A DNA stretch of 64,000 bases. It comes from Arthrobacter sp. zg-Y820. Lineage in GTDB: Bacteria > Actinomycetota > Actinomycetes > Actinomycetales > Micrococcaceae. Made by a program: the position numbers and the translations under genes. The notes below the pieces were generated by a model, which saw only the letters and a program-made list of their open reading frames with translations, searched no databases and was not told the origin of the DNA. Numbering within the stretch: position 1 is the stretch's first letter; every line of letters begins with the position of its first letter. The DNA is taken from assembly GCF_030142155.1 (NCBI RefSeq), contig NZ_CP126247.1, forward strand, positions 2,542,001 through 2,606,000, read 5' to 3'. Shown in pieces: positions 8,778 through 18,911 of the stretch.

Positions 8778-8825
8778 GCTGTGGAGAGTTCGCTTGGGGA
8801 CAAGTTCCTGCCGCTTTCCTCAGCT

Positions 8826-9758
8826 TCACTTCCTGCGTTCTACGACAGCTCGCGCTTCCGCACCGCAGTCTTGTTCCTTCCCTAGCTGAGCGTCGGTCGG
8901 CTCATCGGGCAAGCATGCTCCCTCGGGCGGGTCATCCGGAAGCTGTCCCGGAACCTCACAGTTACCGTCTTTGGGATCCTCCCCAAGCTTCGCTCCGCGG
9001 AGATCGGTTCCAGTCAGATTCGCGTTCCTGAGGTCAACTCCGCAGAGGTAGGCCATCGACAAGTCGGCATACACAAAGCTCGCGTTCCCGACCTGCGCAC
9101 CCGTCAGATCGGCCCAACGCAGATTCGCTGCCCGCAGATCGCTAATGTTCCCCTTGTTATCGGTCAAAATAACATCGCGCATTTCAGCTCCGTTCAGGTC
9201 AGCAAACACGAAGTTGGCTCCACGCAGGTTGGCATCGGTCAGCATTGCGACGGACATTTCTTTACCGCGAAACCGATAGCCGGTCAGATCAAGAAGTTCT
9301 GAGGGATTACCCGGATCCATCGGTCGCACAAAGCCGGTCAGATCCGGGGATATCCCGATGGTGAAGCGGATATTCTCTCGTTGGGCCCGCAGATCCCGGT
9401 CTTCGGAAATCGCTTGAACGGCGAGCTGGAGGACGAGAATCGCCAGCGCTATTGCCACGCCGGTTCCCAGAGCGATTGCCAAACCCGCCCGCACTTCGTC
9501 ATGGGGTTCTCCCGCAAACGAGTGAATTCGCCACAACGTGATCGCCAGTGCAACGACCAAAAGTACTTCCACGACGGTAACAAACAAGACGAACCAAAGA
9601 ACATTATCGACTGGTATCAGTTTCCACGACCGTTCAGGGGCAACGAGCGGCAGGATGAACTCGAATATGATTGTCACGATCAGCAACAGCCCGACCGCAA
9701 CAATCAGAATGCTCAGCCATCGTATAGTCACAGAACGATTTGGCCTTTGACCGTTCAC
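8826..9758 (-). CDS. Membrane pentapeptide-repeat protein
   Basis: A 310-residue protein with three predicted membrane helices (about 12-36, 50-74 and 92-114). These are followed by a right-handed beta-helix region of pentapeptide repeats: A(D/N)LRG, ADLNGAEMR, AANLRWADLTGAQV, ADLSMAYLCGVDLRNANLTGTDLRGA. The C-terminus is acidic with three cysteines. Proteins of this design are known widely but have no single function. Start is a GTG at 9758. Its base composition is less GC-rich than its neighbours, suggesting acquisition. Confidence 0.75.
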   Translation of the reverse strand: MNGQRPNRSVTIRWLSILIVAVGLLLIVTIIFEFILPLVAPERSWKLIPVDNVLWFVLFVTVVEVLLVVALAITLWRIHSFAGEPHDEVRAGLAIALGTGVAIALAILVLQLAVQAISEDRDLRAQRENIRFTIGISPDLTGFVRPMDPGNPSELLDLTGYRFRGKEMSVAMLTDANLRGANFVFADLNGAEMRDVILTDNKGNISDLRAANLRWADLTGAQVGNASFVYADLSMAYLCGVDLRNANLTGTDLRGAKLGEDPKDGNCEVPGQLPDDPPEGACLPDEPTDAQLGKEQDCGAEARAVVERRK

Positions 9759-10094
9759 CGTCTTTCTCGCTTTCTGACCTCCCGCTCGCTCAGTGATTGG
9801 TCTCCTCCTAACGGAGACGAAAGACTGCGCTTGGGGAACCCGTTGCCTTGTTACGGCGACGGTTGCCGCCGCCCCCCTTGGTGAAGATCCGAGGTGGGCA
9901 GTATGCGGCGTCTTGCAGCCTTTGACAACACTTGGAAAACGATCGATACGCCCGTTTGGATCGCGGCCAGGTCAGGTAGCAATCGGAGATCACGGCGTGA
10001 TCTTCGAACACCGAATGGACAGCTCCGTGCCTGCCTCTACGCGGTGAATCGAGTCGACAGGTTCAGGTCCTCGACACGATCAGTTCGGCGAAAC
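9759..10094. other. Intergenic region without a supported gene
   Basis: 336 bases between the pentapeptide-repeat gene and a GNAT gene. Short frames exist on both strands but none has a plausible ribosome site, conserved motif or coding character. No tRNA-like or hairpin structure stands out. It should include the promoter of the pentapeptide-repeat gene. Confidence 0.5.
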
Positions 10095-10631
10095 TTAGTT
10101 CGAAGGCACAAGCTCAATGCGCATCGCAACGCGCTCCCCCAGCGCATCCAAGCCGATTTCCTTCTCGTGCTCCCGCAGGGCCTGCAGTTCGCCGCCGGGC
10201 GCGGCGACCGTCCCAAAACCGCAGCTTCGGTAGAACGGAGCATTGAACGGCACCCCGGCAAAGGTGCAGAGCGTCATGGAGGTGTATCCCTGATCCTTCG
10301 CCCATTCCAGGGCAGCTGAAACCAAAGCGCGGCCGAGCCCGGCGCCGGCCGTGTCGGGATGCACCGAGAGCTGCTCCAGATGTGCCTGCCCGTCCACTTC
10401 CTCGAGCCGCGCGAACCCCACGGGCGGAGTTCCCGCCACCAGAAGATGCAGGGCGGAAGCCAGGTCGGCTGCGGAACCCGGAGGCGGCAGCGGCAGCGGA
10501 TCGGCTCCCGGCCCTGAGCCCCGAACTCCGGCCATCCCTGCCAGCAGGCTGTCGGAGGCCGCCTCCAGCGCAGGCAAAAGGGCCAGATCCTCAGCTCCGG
10601 CTTCCCTGATGACTGGGACCGAGCGGCGCAT
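10095..10631 (-). CDS. GNAT N-acetyltransferase
   Basis: A 178-residue GNAT protein. The acetyl-CoA site is LEQLSVHPDTAGAGLGRALV (V-x-P followed by the GxGLG loop), then ALEWAKDQGYTSMTLCTF and the closing NAPFYRSCGF strand-helix typical of the fold. Substrate unknown. The ATG overlaps the stop of the upstream alpha/beta hydrolase gene by one base (TGATG), so the two are translated together. Confidence 0.8.
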   Translation of the reverse strand: MRRSVPVIREAGAEDLALLPALEAASDSLLAGMAGVRGSGPGADPLPLPPPGSAADLASALHLLVAGTPPVGFARLEEVDGQAHLEQLSVHPDTAGAGLGRALVSAALEWAKDQGYTSMTLCTFAGVPFNAPFYRSCGFGTVAAPGGELQALREHEKEIGLDALGERVAMRIELVPSN

Positions 10632-11377
10632 CAGCGGTCTCCCGCTTCCACCCGGCTATGCGCGGCGAGGAACTCCCGGATCTCGCGCTTGCCGGTCCCG
10701 GTGTCCTGCGGCCGGTGATTGCCGCCCACCTGGAGGTGTTCGGCTCCGGTGGAGACCAGGAAATCAGCCACCTCTTCGTATAGCGGTTCCCATCCGCCGG
10801 TGAGCACCAGCGTGGGCACCCCGGGAACAATGTCCAGCGGCGCCTCCCAGGGCGGTGTTTGAAGCCGAAGCCGCGCAGCGGACCGCCTGGCAGCTTCATC
10901 GGCCGGAGCGGAATGGCCCGGCCGTGCGGCGCGGCCTGCGGCTGCTGCCTCGACTGCGAAGACACGGCGGACAAATGCGCGCTCAAAATCCTCGTCACTC
11001 ATCTCCGGTGCTGCGTCGAAAAGCGGCTGCAGCAGTTCGCGGTGGGCGGCGGTGGCCGGAAGGTCGAGGGTCAGCGAGAACACAGCCGGCTCGCACAGGA
11101 TCAGGGAATACACCCGCGCCGGATCCCTCAGCGCCGCAAGCATGGCCGGAATAGCGCCTGCCGAGTGCGCCACCAGATGGCCGCCTTCGCCGAGTGCCTC
11201 CCGGATTATTGCGATATCGGTTTCCAGATCCGGCGCCAACGGCTCCGCGACGTCGTCGAATCCGTGTCGCTTGATAAACAGGCAGTCATAGTCCAGCGCC
11301 AGCCCGTGCTGCCGCGGCCAAGCCGTCGCGCCGAAGCTGCCGGCGCCGTGCACAAACACCACTCGTTCCAAAGGCAT
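10631..11377 (-). CDS. Alpha/beta hydrolase
   Basis: A 248-residue alpha/beta hydrolase: oxyanion-hole segment FVHGAGSFG, nucleophile elbow AHSAGA (Ser at about 71), a possible acid in the LVLTGGWEPLYEE strand and a histidine in GGNHRPQDTG near the C-terminus. No signal peptide is visible, so it should act in the cytoplasm on an ester or amide. It is followed with one-base overlap by a GNAT gene and lies 9 bases after a Nudix-like gene, forming a three-gene unit. Confidence 0.75.
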   Translation of the reverse strand: MPLERVVFVHGAGSFGATAWPRQHGLALDYDCLFIKRHGFDDVAEPLAPDLETDIAIIREALGEGGHLVAHSAGAIPAMLAALRDPARVYSLILCEPAVFSLTLDLPATAAHRELLQPLFDAAPEMSDEDFERAFVRRVFAVEAAAAGRAARPGHSAPADEAARRSAARLRLQTPPWEAPLDIVPGVPTLVLTGGWEPLYEEVADFLVSTGAEHLQVGGNHRPQDTGTGKREIREFLAAHSRVEAGDR

Positions 11378-11386
11378 GCGGGACTC

Positions 11387-11962
11387 CTAACGTCCAAGAA
11401 TTCCGGAGAAGCCGCCCACAGGCGGCATCATCCGACGGGTCGGCGGCGGCACAGCCGGTTCGCCCGGCGTGCTGCTGCCGTCCACCAGTTCGGTCACCGT
11501 GCCAAGATCCAAAGCTTCCAGTGCGCCGGCAACCCTGCGGGCGACGGCCTCGCCCAGCACAGCGGCGCAGTCCGGCACCGGCACAAAGCGGGCTTCCCGC
11601 TCACCGCCGCCGGCGGTGAACCCGGCGACCGACGTGGCCAGCTCCCCGCCGTCGTACACAAACGCGATGGAGTCACTCTGGCTGCCGGGCCTGGCCGCGC
11701 CGGGGCTCGCACCGGCCTGGATGTAGTCCAGCACCAGGACGCGGCCGACGCCGAGCTCCAGTCCCAGCGTCCCGGCAACGATGCGTCCGGCCGCGGAGCG
11801 CGGATCCTCTGCGCCCAGGACGACGCCGCCGGGAAGATCCCAGCTGCCGGAGCCGGAACGCAGCAGCAGCACGCGGCCGTCAGTGCTGCGGATCAGGACG
11901 GCGGCGGTGGTGCTGCGCTTGAACACGGATCCGTAAAACCCGCTCAGTCCCTGTGCTGCCAC
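11387..11962 (-). CDS. Nudix-fold protein with degenerate Nudix box
   Basis: 191 residues with a Nudix N-terminal fold (TTAAVLIRSTDGRVLLLRSGSGSWDLPGG) where the box GX5EX7REUXEEXGU would sit at 46-68. Here it reads G-VVLGA-E-DPRSAAG-RIVAGTLGL: the framing Gly, Glu52, Arg60 and Gly67 remain, but the three metal-binding glutamates are Ile61, Gly64 and Thr65. Hydrolase activity is therefore doubtful; the fold may bind a nucleotide or act as a sensor. The frame is intact, so it is not an obvious pseudogene. It heads the hydrolase-GNAT unit. Confidence 0.7.
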   Translation of the reverse strand: MAAQGLSGFYGSVFKRSTTAAVLIRSTDGRVLLLRSGSGSWDLPGGVVLGAEDPRSAAGRIVAGTLGLELGVGRVLVLDYIQAGASPGAARPGSQSDSIAFVYDGGELATSVAGFTAGGGEREARFVPVPDCAAVLGEAVARRVAGALEALDLGTVTELVDGSSTPGEPAVPPPTRRMMPPVGGFSGILGR

Positions 11963-12027
11963 ACTGGCCTCTTCCCTGGGTTTGCCTCGCCGGTGGACCG
12001 GCCGGATCCGGCTGAATCCGCTTTAAA

Positions 12028-12061
12028 CAGGCACCGCCGGACAGAGGTCCGGCGGTGCCTG
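12028..12061 (-). terminator. ffh terminator
   Basis: A perfect 14-bp inverted repeat (12028-12041 with 12048-12061) and 6-base loop begin 12 bases after the ffh stop and are followed on the minus strand by TTTAAAG. This is a convincing intrinsic terminator. Confidence 0.85.
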
Positions 12062-12072
12062 TGCGTAATCCG

Positions 12073-13656
12073 TTACTTGCCCAGGAACTTTTCGAAGCCC
12101 TTGGGAAGGTTCAGCGAGGACGGGTCGAAGTCCGCGTCCTGAGCGCCGAACGCACTGCCCGTGGGCAGCGCCTTGCGGGCACCGGCACGGCGGGCCTCCG
12201 CCTCGGCCAGCTCCTGCGCGGCCTTGGCCGGGTTTCCGGAACGGGCCTTCTTCTTGCCCTTGGCTGCCTGCTGCTTCTTGCGGCCGCCGCTGAAACCGCC
12301 GGGACCGGCCATGCCGGGCATGCCCGGCATGCCGCCGCCGGCTGCCATCTTCTTCATCATCTTCTGGGCCTGCACAAAGCGTTCCAGCAGGCCGTTGACC
12401 TCGGAAACGTGCACGCCGGAACCGCGGGCGATGCGGGCGCGGCGGGAACCGTTGATGATCTTCGGCGCCACCCGCTCATGCGGCGTCATGGACCGGACAA
12501 TTGCTTCGACCCGGTCAATTTCGCGCTCGTCGAAGTTTTCCAGCTGCTCACGCATGCCGGCGGCGCCGGGCATCATCATGAGCATTTTCTTCATCGAACC
12601 CATCTTGCGCAGCTGCTGCATCTGGGTCAGGAAGTCGTCCAGGGTGAAGTCTTCCTGGTCGGCGAACTTCTGCGCCATCCGGGAGGCTTCGCCCTTGTCC
12701 CAGTTCTGCTCGGCCTGCTCAATGAGCGTCAGGACGTCGCCGAGGTCCAGGATGCGGCTGGCCATGCGGTCCGGGTGGAAGACCTCGAAGTCGGTGAGGC
12801 CTTCACCGGTGGACGCGAACATGATGGGCTTGCCGGTCACCGACGCCACGGACAGCGCGGCACCGCCGCGGGCATCGCCGTCGAGCTTGGTCAGCACGAC
12901 GCCGGTGAAGTTCACGCCCTCGTTGAAGGCCTGCGCCGTGTTCACGGCGTCCTGGCCGATCATGGCGTCAATGACGAAGAGGACTTCGTCCGGGTTGATG
13001 GCGGCGCGGATGTCGGCGGCCTGCTGCATCAGTTCGGCGTCCACGCCCAGGCGGCCGGCGGTGTCCACGATGACGACATCGTGCAGCTTGGTGCGTGCCT
13101 CTTCGATGCCCTGGCGGGCAACGGCCACCGGATCGCCGGTGGCGGACTCGAACTCGGAGCTGACGCCCGGGTGCGGTGCGTAGACCGGCACGCCGGCGCG
13201 TTCGCCGTTGACCTGGAGCTGCTTGACGGCGTTCGGCCGCTGAAGGTCGGCGGCGACGAGCAGCGGGCTGTGGCCCTGGCTCTTGAGGTGCTTGGAGAGC
13301 TTTCCGGCGAGGGTGGTCTTACCTGCACCCTGCAGGCCCGCGAGCATGATCACCGTGGGCGGGTTCTTCGCCAGGCGCAGCCGGCGGGTCTCGCCGCCGA
13401 GGATCCCGACGAGCTCCTCGTTGACGATCTTGACGACCTGCTGGCCCGGGTTCAGAGACTGCGAAACCTCAAGCCCGAGGGCACGTTCCTTAACGGAAGC
13501 GGTGAAGGCGCGGACCACGGACACGGCGACGTCGGCGTCGAGCAGCGCGCGGCGGATCTCGCGGACTGTGGCATCGACGTCGGCTTCGGTGAGTTTGCCC
13601 TTGCCGCGAAGGTTCTTGAAGGTTGTAGTCAACCGGTCAGACAGTGAATTGAACAC
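12073..13656 (-). CDS. ffh: Signal recognition particle protein Ffh
   Basis: GTPase subunit of the signal recognition particle, which brings ribosomes making membrane proteins to FtsY. Order: N domain (FNSLSDRLTTTFKNL), G domain with GLQGAGKTT (G1), DLQRPNA, DTAGRLG (G3) and TKLDGDARGG (G4). The methionine-rich M domain follows (about 330-440, MKKMLMMMPG and MGSMKK), ending in a Gly/Met and Lys-rich tail. Its 527 residues are normal for actinobacteria. GTG start at 13656. Its receptor gene ftsY lies 5 kb away in the same orientation. Confidence 0.97.
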   Translation of the reverse strand: MFNSLSDRLTTTFKNLRGKGKLTEADVDATVREIRRALLDADVAVSVVRAFTASVKERALGLEVSQSLNPGQQVVKIVNEELVGILGGETRRLRLAKNPPTVIMLAGLQGAGKTTLAGKLSKHLKSQGHSPLLVAADLQRPNAVKQLQVNGERAGVPVYAPHPGVSSEFESATGDPVAVARQGIEEARTKLHDVVIVDTAGRLGVDAELMQQAADIRAAINPDEVLFVIDAMIGQDAVNTAQAFNEGVNFTGVVLTKLDGDARGGAALSVASVTGKPIMFASTGEGLTDFEVFHPDRMASRILDLGDVLTLIEQAEQNWDKGEASRMAQKFADQEDFTLDDFLTQMQQLRKMGSMKKMLMMMPGAAGMREQLENFDEREIDRVEAIVRSMTPHERVAPKIINGSRRARIARGSGVHVSEVNGLLERFVQAQKMMKKMAAGGGMPGMPGMAGPGGFSGGRKKQQAAKGKKKARSGNPAKAAQELAEAEARRAGARKALPTGSAFGAQDADFDPSSLNLPKGFEKFLGK

Positions 13657-13785
13657 GTGCCGCGCACTTCTTTCGTCAGTTCTTCGCCATGTTTGGCAGG
13701 CCCAGCTGTTAAGGGTACCAAGGCAGGTTGGGTAATTGCCGCAAAACCCTTACCAGTTCCGCACCGCCGATGGCACGCTGGAGCC

Positions 13786-15195
13786 ATGAGTGAAACTCCC
13801 CCACTGCGGACCCTGCTTATTCTCGGCGGCACCGGCGATCTTGCGGAGCGCCTGCTGCTGCCCGGGCTGGCGCGCCTGATCGACAGCGGACGGGCGCCGT
13901 CGGACCTGGCGGTGGTCGGTTCCGCCTCCCGGGACTGGACCGACGCCATGTGGCAGGAACGGTTGCAGGAGTCCTTTGCGGCCGCGCGCGGCGAGGCCGA
14001 CGACGCCGGGCGGCAGGCGCTGGATACCACTGTCCACAACGGCAGCTATCTGCGGGTGGACCTGCAGGATCCGGCGCAGCTGGCCGAGGCCATCCGCGGC
14101 CTGGCCGCGCCGCTGGCCGTGTACTTTGCGCTCCCGCCGGCCGTTACGCAGTCCACGGTGGCGGCGCTGAAGCCCGGAGATCTGCCCGACGGCACCCGCC
14201 TGGTGCTGGAAAAACCGTTCGGCAGTGATGAAGCCTCGGCCCAGGAGCTGAACCGGATGCTCGCAGCCCTGCTGCCCGAGGACGACGTATACCGGGTGGA
14301 CCATTTCCTGGGCATGGCCACGGTGATGAACATTCTCGGGCTGCGCTTTGCCAACCGGATCCTGGAGCCGGTGTGGAACAACCTGCACATCGAGCGCGTG
14401 GAGATCGTCTTTGACGAGGAACTCGGCCTGGAGGGACGGGCAAAGTACTACGACGGCGCGGGCGCGCTGCGGGACATGATCCAAAGCCATCTGCTGCAGA
14501 CCATGGCCGTGATCGCCATGGGAGCCCCGGCAACGCTGGGCGAGCGGGACGTGCGGGACTTGGTGGCCGCCACCCTGCGGGCGGCGTCGGTCCCGGCGGA
14601 CTATGCGAGCAGCACCCGACGGGCGCGGTGGGACGCCGGGGAGATCCACGGCGAGGGGATCCCCGCGTACGCCGACTCCCCCGGAGTGGACCCGGACCGG
14701 CACACCGAAACCCTGGCGGAAGTGGAAGTGCGGATCGACAATGACCGCTGGGCAGGAGTGCCGTTCGTCCTGCGCTCGGGCAAGGCCCTGGGCAAGAACC
14801 GGCAGGAGGCCGTGGTGACCTTCAAACCGGTCGGCCATCTGCCCACCGGTTTCACCGGCGCGGCGGGCGAGGGATCCCGGCTGCGGATCTCCTTCACTCC
14901 GGCCCGGCTGGAACTGGAACTGAACGTCAACGGACCGGCCAGCGTCTTTGATTTGGAGCGCACCGGCCTGACGGCACCGATGCACAAGTCCGCGCTGACA
15001 CCGTACGGCGAGGTGCTGGACGGCATTCTCTCCGGTGATCCGCTGGTGTCGGTGCGCGCGGACATCGCCGAGGAATGCTGGCGGATTGTGGATCCGGTGC
15101 TGCGCGCCTGGGCCGACGGCGACGTGCCGCTGGAGACGTATCCGGCCGGAACGGCAGGTCCGCCCGACTGGAAAACCAGCCGGGCGGAGCCGTGA
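13786..15195 (+). CDS. zwf: Glucose-6-phosphate dehydrogenase homologue, atypical active site
   Basis: 469-residue G6PD-family protein. The NADP-binding start GGTGDLAERLL, LEKPFGSD, YRVDHFLG, FANRILEPVWNN, ALRDMIQSHLLQ (catalytic His235) and RSGKALGKNRQEA all match. However, the family lysine in the GDLAKRK loop is replaced (AERLL), and the Lys-Glu of RIDHYLGKE is Met177-Ala178. Both lysines contact substrate phosphate or coenzyme in characterised enzymes. It may use another sugar phosphate or be weak on G6P. The ATG at 13786 is chosen over a longer frame with no similarity. Stand-alone gene converging on glnK. Confidence 0.85.
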   Translation: MSETPPLRTLLILGGTGDLAERLLLPGLARLIDSGRAPSDLAVVGSASRDWTDAMWQERLQESFAAARGEADDAGRQALDTTVHNGSYLRVDLQDPAQLAEAIRGLAAPLAVYFALPPAVTQSTVAALKPGDLPDGTRLVLEKPFGSDEASAQELNRMLAALLPEDDVYRVDHFLGMATVMNILGLRFANRILEPVWNNLHIERVEIVFDEELGLEGRAKYYDGAGALRDMIQSHLLQTMAVIAMGAPATLGERDVRDLVAATLRAASVPADYASSTRRARWDAGEIHGEGIPAYADSPGVDPDRHTETLAEVEVRIDNDRWAGVPFVLRSGKALGKNRQEAVVTFKPVGHLPTGFTGAAGEGSRLRISFTPARLELELNVNGPASVFDLERTGLTAPMHKSALTPYGEVLDGILSGDPLVSVRADIAEECWRIVDPVLRAWADGDVPLETYPAGTAGPPDWKTSRAEP

Positions 15196-15228
15196 TGTGA
15201 CAGCGAACAGCGGGTGGCCGCCGAGGCC

Positions 15229-16859
<1,631 letters not shown>

Positions 16860-16944
16860 CTCCACGTCCCTTCACCCTGCTGCGGGCCCTTCCCGCAGGA
16901 TGAACTCTGCCGGGGCCAGATTTCGGCCACTGCCCGGGCGGATT

Positions 16945-17011
16945 ACCGGGACATTACAAACCCCCCCGCTGATGTAAAAACTCGGAGTCGCCGATGTTTC
17001 CACGGCGTTTC
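16945..17011. promoter_or_regulatory. Candidate GlnR binding sites upstream of amtB
   Basis: Two AC-N9-AC elements, the core spacing of actinobacterial GlnR boxes, lie 85-150 bases before amtB: ATTAC-cgggac-ATTAC at 16942-16957 (plus strand) and GAAAC-gccgtg-GAAAC at 17011-16996 (minus strand). They could activate amtB-glnK under nitrogen limitation. Matching is by eye only. Confidence 0.35.
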
Positions 17012-17117
17012 GCGCCGCAGGTCGGCAGGGGGTCGGCAGGCCTGACGGCCCTGCAGGGGTCACCCGTGCCCGCCGCTAGGATGGTCCCTAAGTCTCACTA
17101 CCGGAGGTTCATTTTTT

Positions 17118-18824
17118 ATGCCCGAGCAGTCTCCCTTCTCCGACGGTCCGGATTCCCTGGCCGCCGGGGACGGCAACAATCACCGACCAGGCAGAAACAG
17201 GAAGAAGCCGTGGATTATCTCCGGAGCGGCACTGGCGGTGGTGCTGGCGGCCGGCGCCGTCGTCGCCCCCATGGTCCTGGACGATGAGGCTGCGCCCGCG
17301 GCCGCTCCCTCCCCCACCGGTACCCCCTTCACGATGACGCCGAAGCCGGAGCCCACACTGGCGCCGGCTCCCGTGTTCAACTACTACGAGCAGGCAGGCC
17401 CTCCGGCCGGTTCACCGCTGAACCAGGTAGAGCCGCTGGCTGTCACCGTCGTTCCGGAAACCACCGGCACGTCCCTGCCCGCCGGGCTGATCGGTCTCTC
17501 CCTGGAAGCCACGGACCTGGCCGACCCGTCGCTGAGCGGCGACAACCCGGAAATGGTGCAGTCAATCTCCGGACTGGGCAAGCCGCTGCTGCGCTTCGGC
17601 GGTAATGCCGTGGACCGCCGGTTCTTCTGGACCTCCACCGGCGAAGCCATTCCGGGAAACCTCTCCGGCGACAAGGCACATCCGGTGCGCGCCGTGACTC
17701 CGGCGGACCTGGAGCGGGTCAACACGCTCCTGGAAGCCGTGGACGGCCAAATCGCACTGACGGTTGATCTCGGCAACTACGACCCCGCCCGGGCCGCTGA
17801 CATGACCAAGTTCGCCGCTGCGGCCTTCGGCGAGCGCCTGGTCGGCATCACCGTGGGCAACGAGCCCAACGGCTTCGCCAAGACCGGGCTGCGGCCCGGC
17901 GGCTACGGCATCCAGGACTACCTGACGGAGCTGCAGGCCTACGCCACGGCGATGCACGCCGTCGCCCCCCAGGTACCGATCGTGGGCCCGGGCACCTATG
18001 AGGAATCCTGGTGGGGTCCCTTCGCCGAGGTGCAGCTGCCGCAGCGCAAAATCCTGTCCTTCCACCACTACCCGCTCTCCTCCTGTGAAGGCGCCGATCC
18101 GGCCGGCGAACCCGTTATGAGCGCCCTCGTCACCCGGCACATCCATGACCACGCCAACAACTTCCGCGGCGCGGCGCTGGAACCGGCCCTTACGGCCGGC
18201 ATCGAGACCTGGATCCCGGAAACCGGCGTCTCCGCCTGCCCCGGCTCCAACGAAACCACCAAGACGCATGCGTCCGCGCTGTGGAGCGCCGACTACGCGC
18301 TGAGCGCGGCACAGCTGGGCATCTCCCGGGTCAGCTTCCACAGCTCGCTGCTCACCTGCACCGGCGGCCCGCCCATGTCCGCCATCTGCGCCGGCGGGGC
18401 CTACCTCCAGCCCAACGGCGTCGTGGACGAGCGGGCCAACTACTACGGCCTGTCCATGGTTGGCGAAATGGAGCCCGGCGAGTTCCTGAAGCTGGACACC
18501 TCCGGAACCGGCATGGCCTATCCGTACGCGGTGCGCCATGCGGACGGCAGCATCAGCGTTGTGGTGGTCAACAACAACAACCCCGAGACCGACGCCCAGA
18601 CCACGGTTAGCCTCGAGCTGCCCGGCAAGGCGCTGACCGGGACGATGACGCAGATGACCGGCCCCTCCTACGCCGCAGAGGACGGCACGCTGATCGACGG
18701 CGCCGCCGCCGAAGGCACCCCGGCCGCCGAGCGTCTGACGGTGCCCGGCTTCGAATACGGCTCCAGCACCCAGACGTTCCCGCTGACCGCCGGAACCGTC
18801 ACGGTCCTGAACTTCACGTTCTAG
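17118..18824 (+). CDS. Membrane-anchored GH79-like glycoside hydrolase (heparanase / beta-glucuronidase type)
   Basis: 568 residues: a short basic cytoplasmic N-terminus, one signal-anchor helix at about 31-52, an Ala/Pro linker and a catalytic (beta/alpha)8 barrel from about 115. The acid-base candidate is Glu249 in the strand GITVGNEPNG, and the nucleophile candidate is Glu368 in WIPETGVSACP. A C-terminal all-beta domain (about 460-568, ending TVTVLNFTF) is typical of clan A family 79. It probably trims uronic-acid-containing glycans outside the cell. The start is the ATG after ACCGGAGG. Terminated by a strong hairpin shared with ftsY. Confidence 0.7.
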   Translation: MPEQSPFSDGPDSLAAGDGNNHRPGRNRKKPWIISGAALAVVLAAGAVVAPMVLDDEAAPAAAPSPTGTPFTMTPKPEPTLAPAPVFNYYEQAGPPAGSPLNQVEPLAVTVVPETTGTSLPAGLIGLSLEATDLADPSLSGDNPEMVQSISGLGKPLLRFGGNAVDRRFFWTSTGEAIPGNLSGDKAHPVRAVTPADLERVNTLLEAVDGQIALTVDLGNYDPARAADMTKFAAAAFGERLVGITVGNEPNGFAKTGLRPGGYGIQDYLTELQAYATAMHAVAPQVPIVGPGTYEESWWGPFAEVQLPQRKILSFHHYPLSSCEGADPAGEPVMSALVTRHIHDHANNFRGAALEPALTAGIETWIPETGVSACPGSNETTKTHASALWSADYALSAAQLGISRVSFHSSLLTCTGGPPMSAICAGGAYLQPNGVVDERANYYGLSMVGEMEPGEFLKLDTSGTGMAYPYAVRHADGSISVVVVNNNNPETDAQTTVSLELPGKALTGTMTQMTGPSYAAEDGTLIDGAAAEGTPAAERLTVPGFEYGSSTQTFPLTAGTVTVLNFTF

Positions 18825-18855
18825 CCCGCACGACCCACAACACCGCGCGACACAA

Positions 18856-18897
18856 CAAAGGGCTCCTCACTTCCCCTCGGAAGTGCGGAGCCCTTTG
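18856..18897. terminator. Bidirectional terminator between the glycosidase gene and ftsY
   Basis: caaagggctcc (18856-18866) pairs with ggagccctttg (18887-18897), with an inner cacttc/gaagtg stem. It lies between convergent genes and has A-rich and T-rich flanks on both sides. Confidence 0.85.
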
Positions 18898-18911
18898 CGG
18901 TGCTTCGGCTG

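Noticed and set aside
9793..10047. Short frames on both strands in the 336-base gap
   Set aside because: No ribosome-binding site, no conserved motif and no coding bias; treated as non-coding.
11387..11962. Nudix gene as a pseudogene
   Set aside because: The frame is uninterrupted with normal codon use and operon spacing; only catalytic residues are changed.
12055..13647. Long plus-strand frame opposite ffh
   Set aside because: A GC-rich antisense shadow: low-complexity Gly/His/Val-rich translation, no family motif, fully covered by the certain ffh gene.
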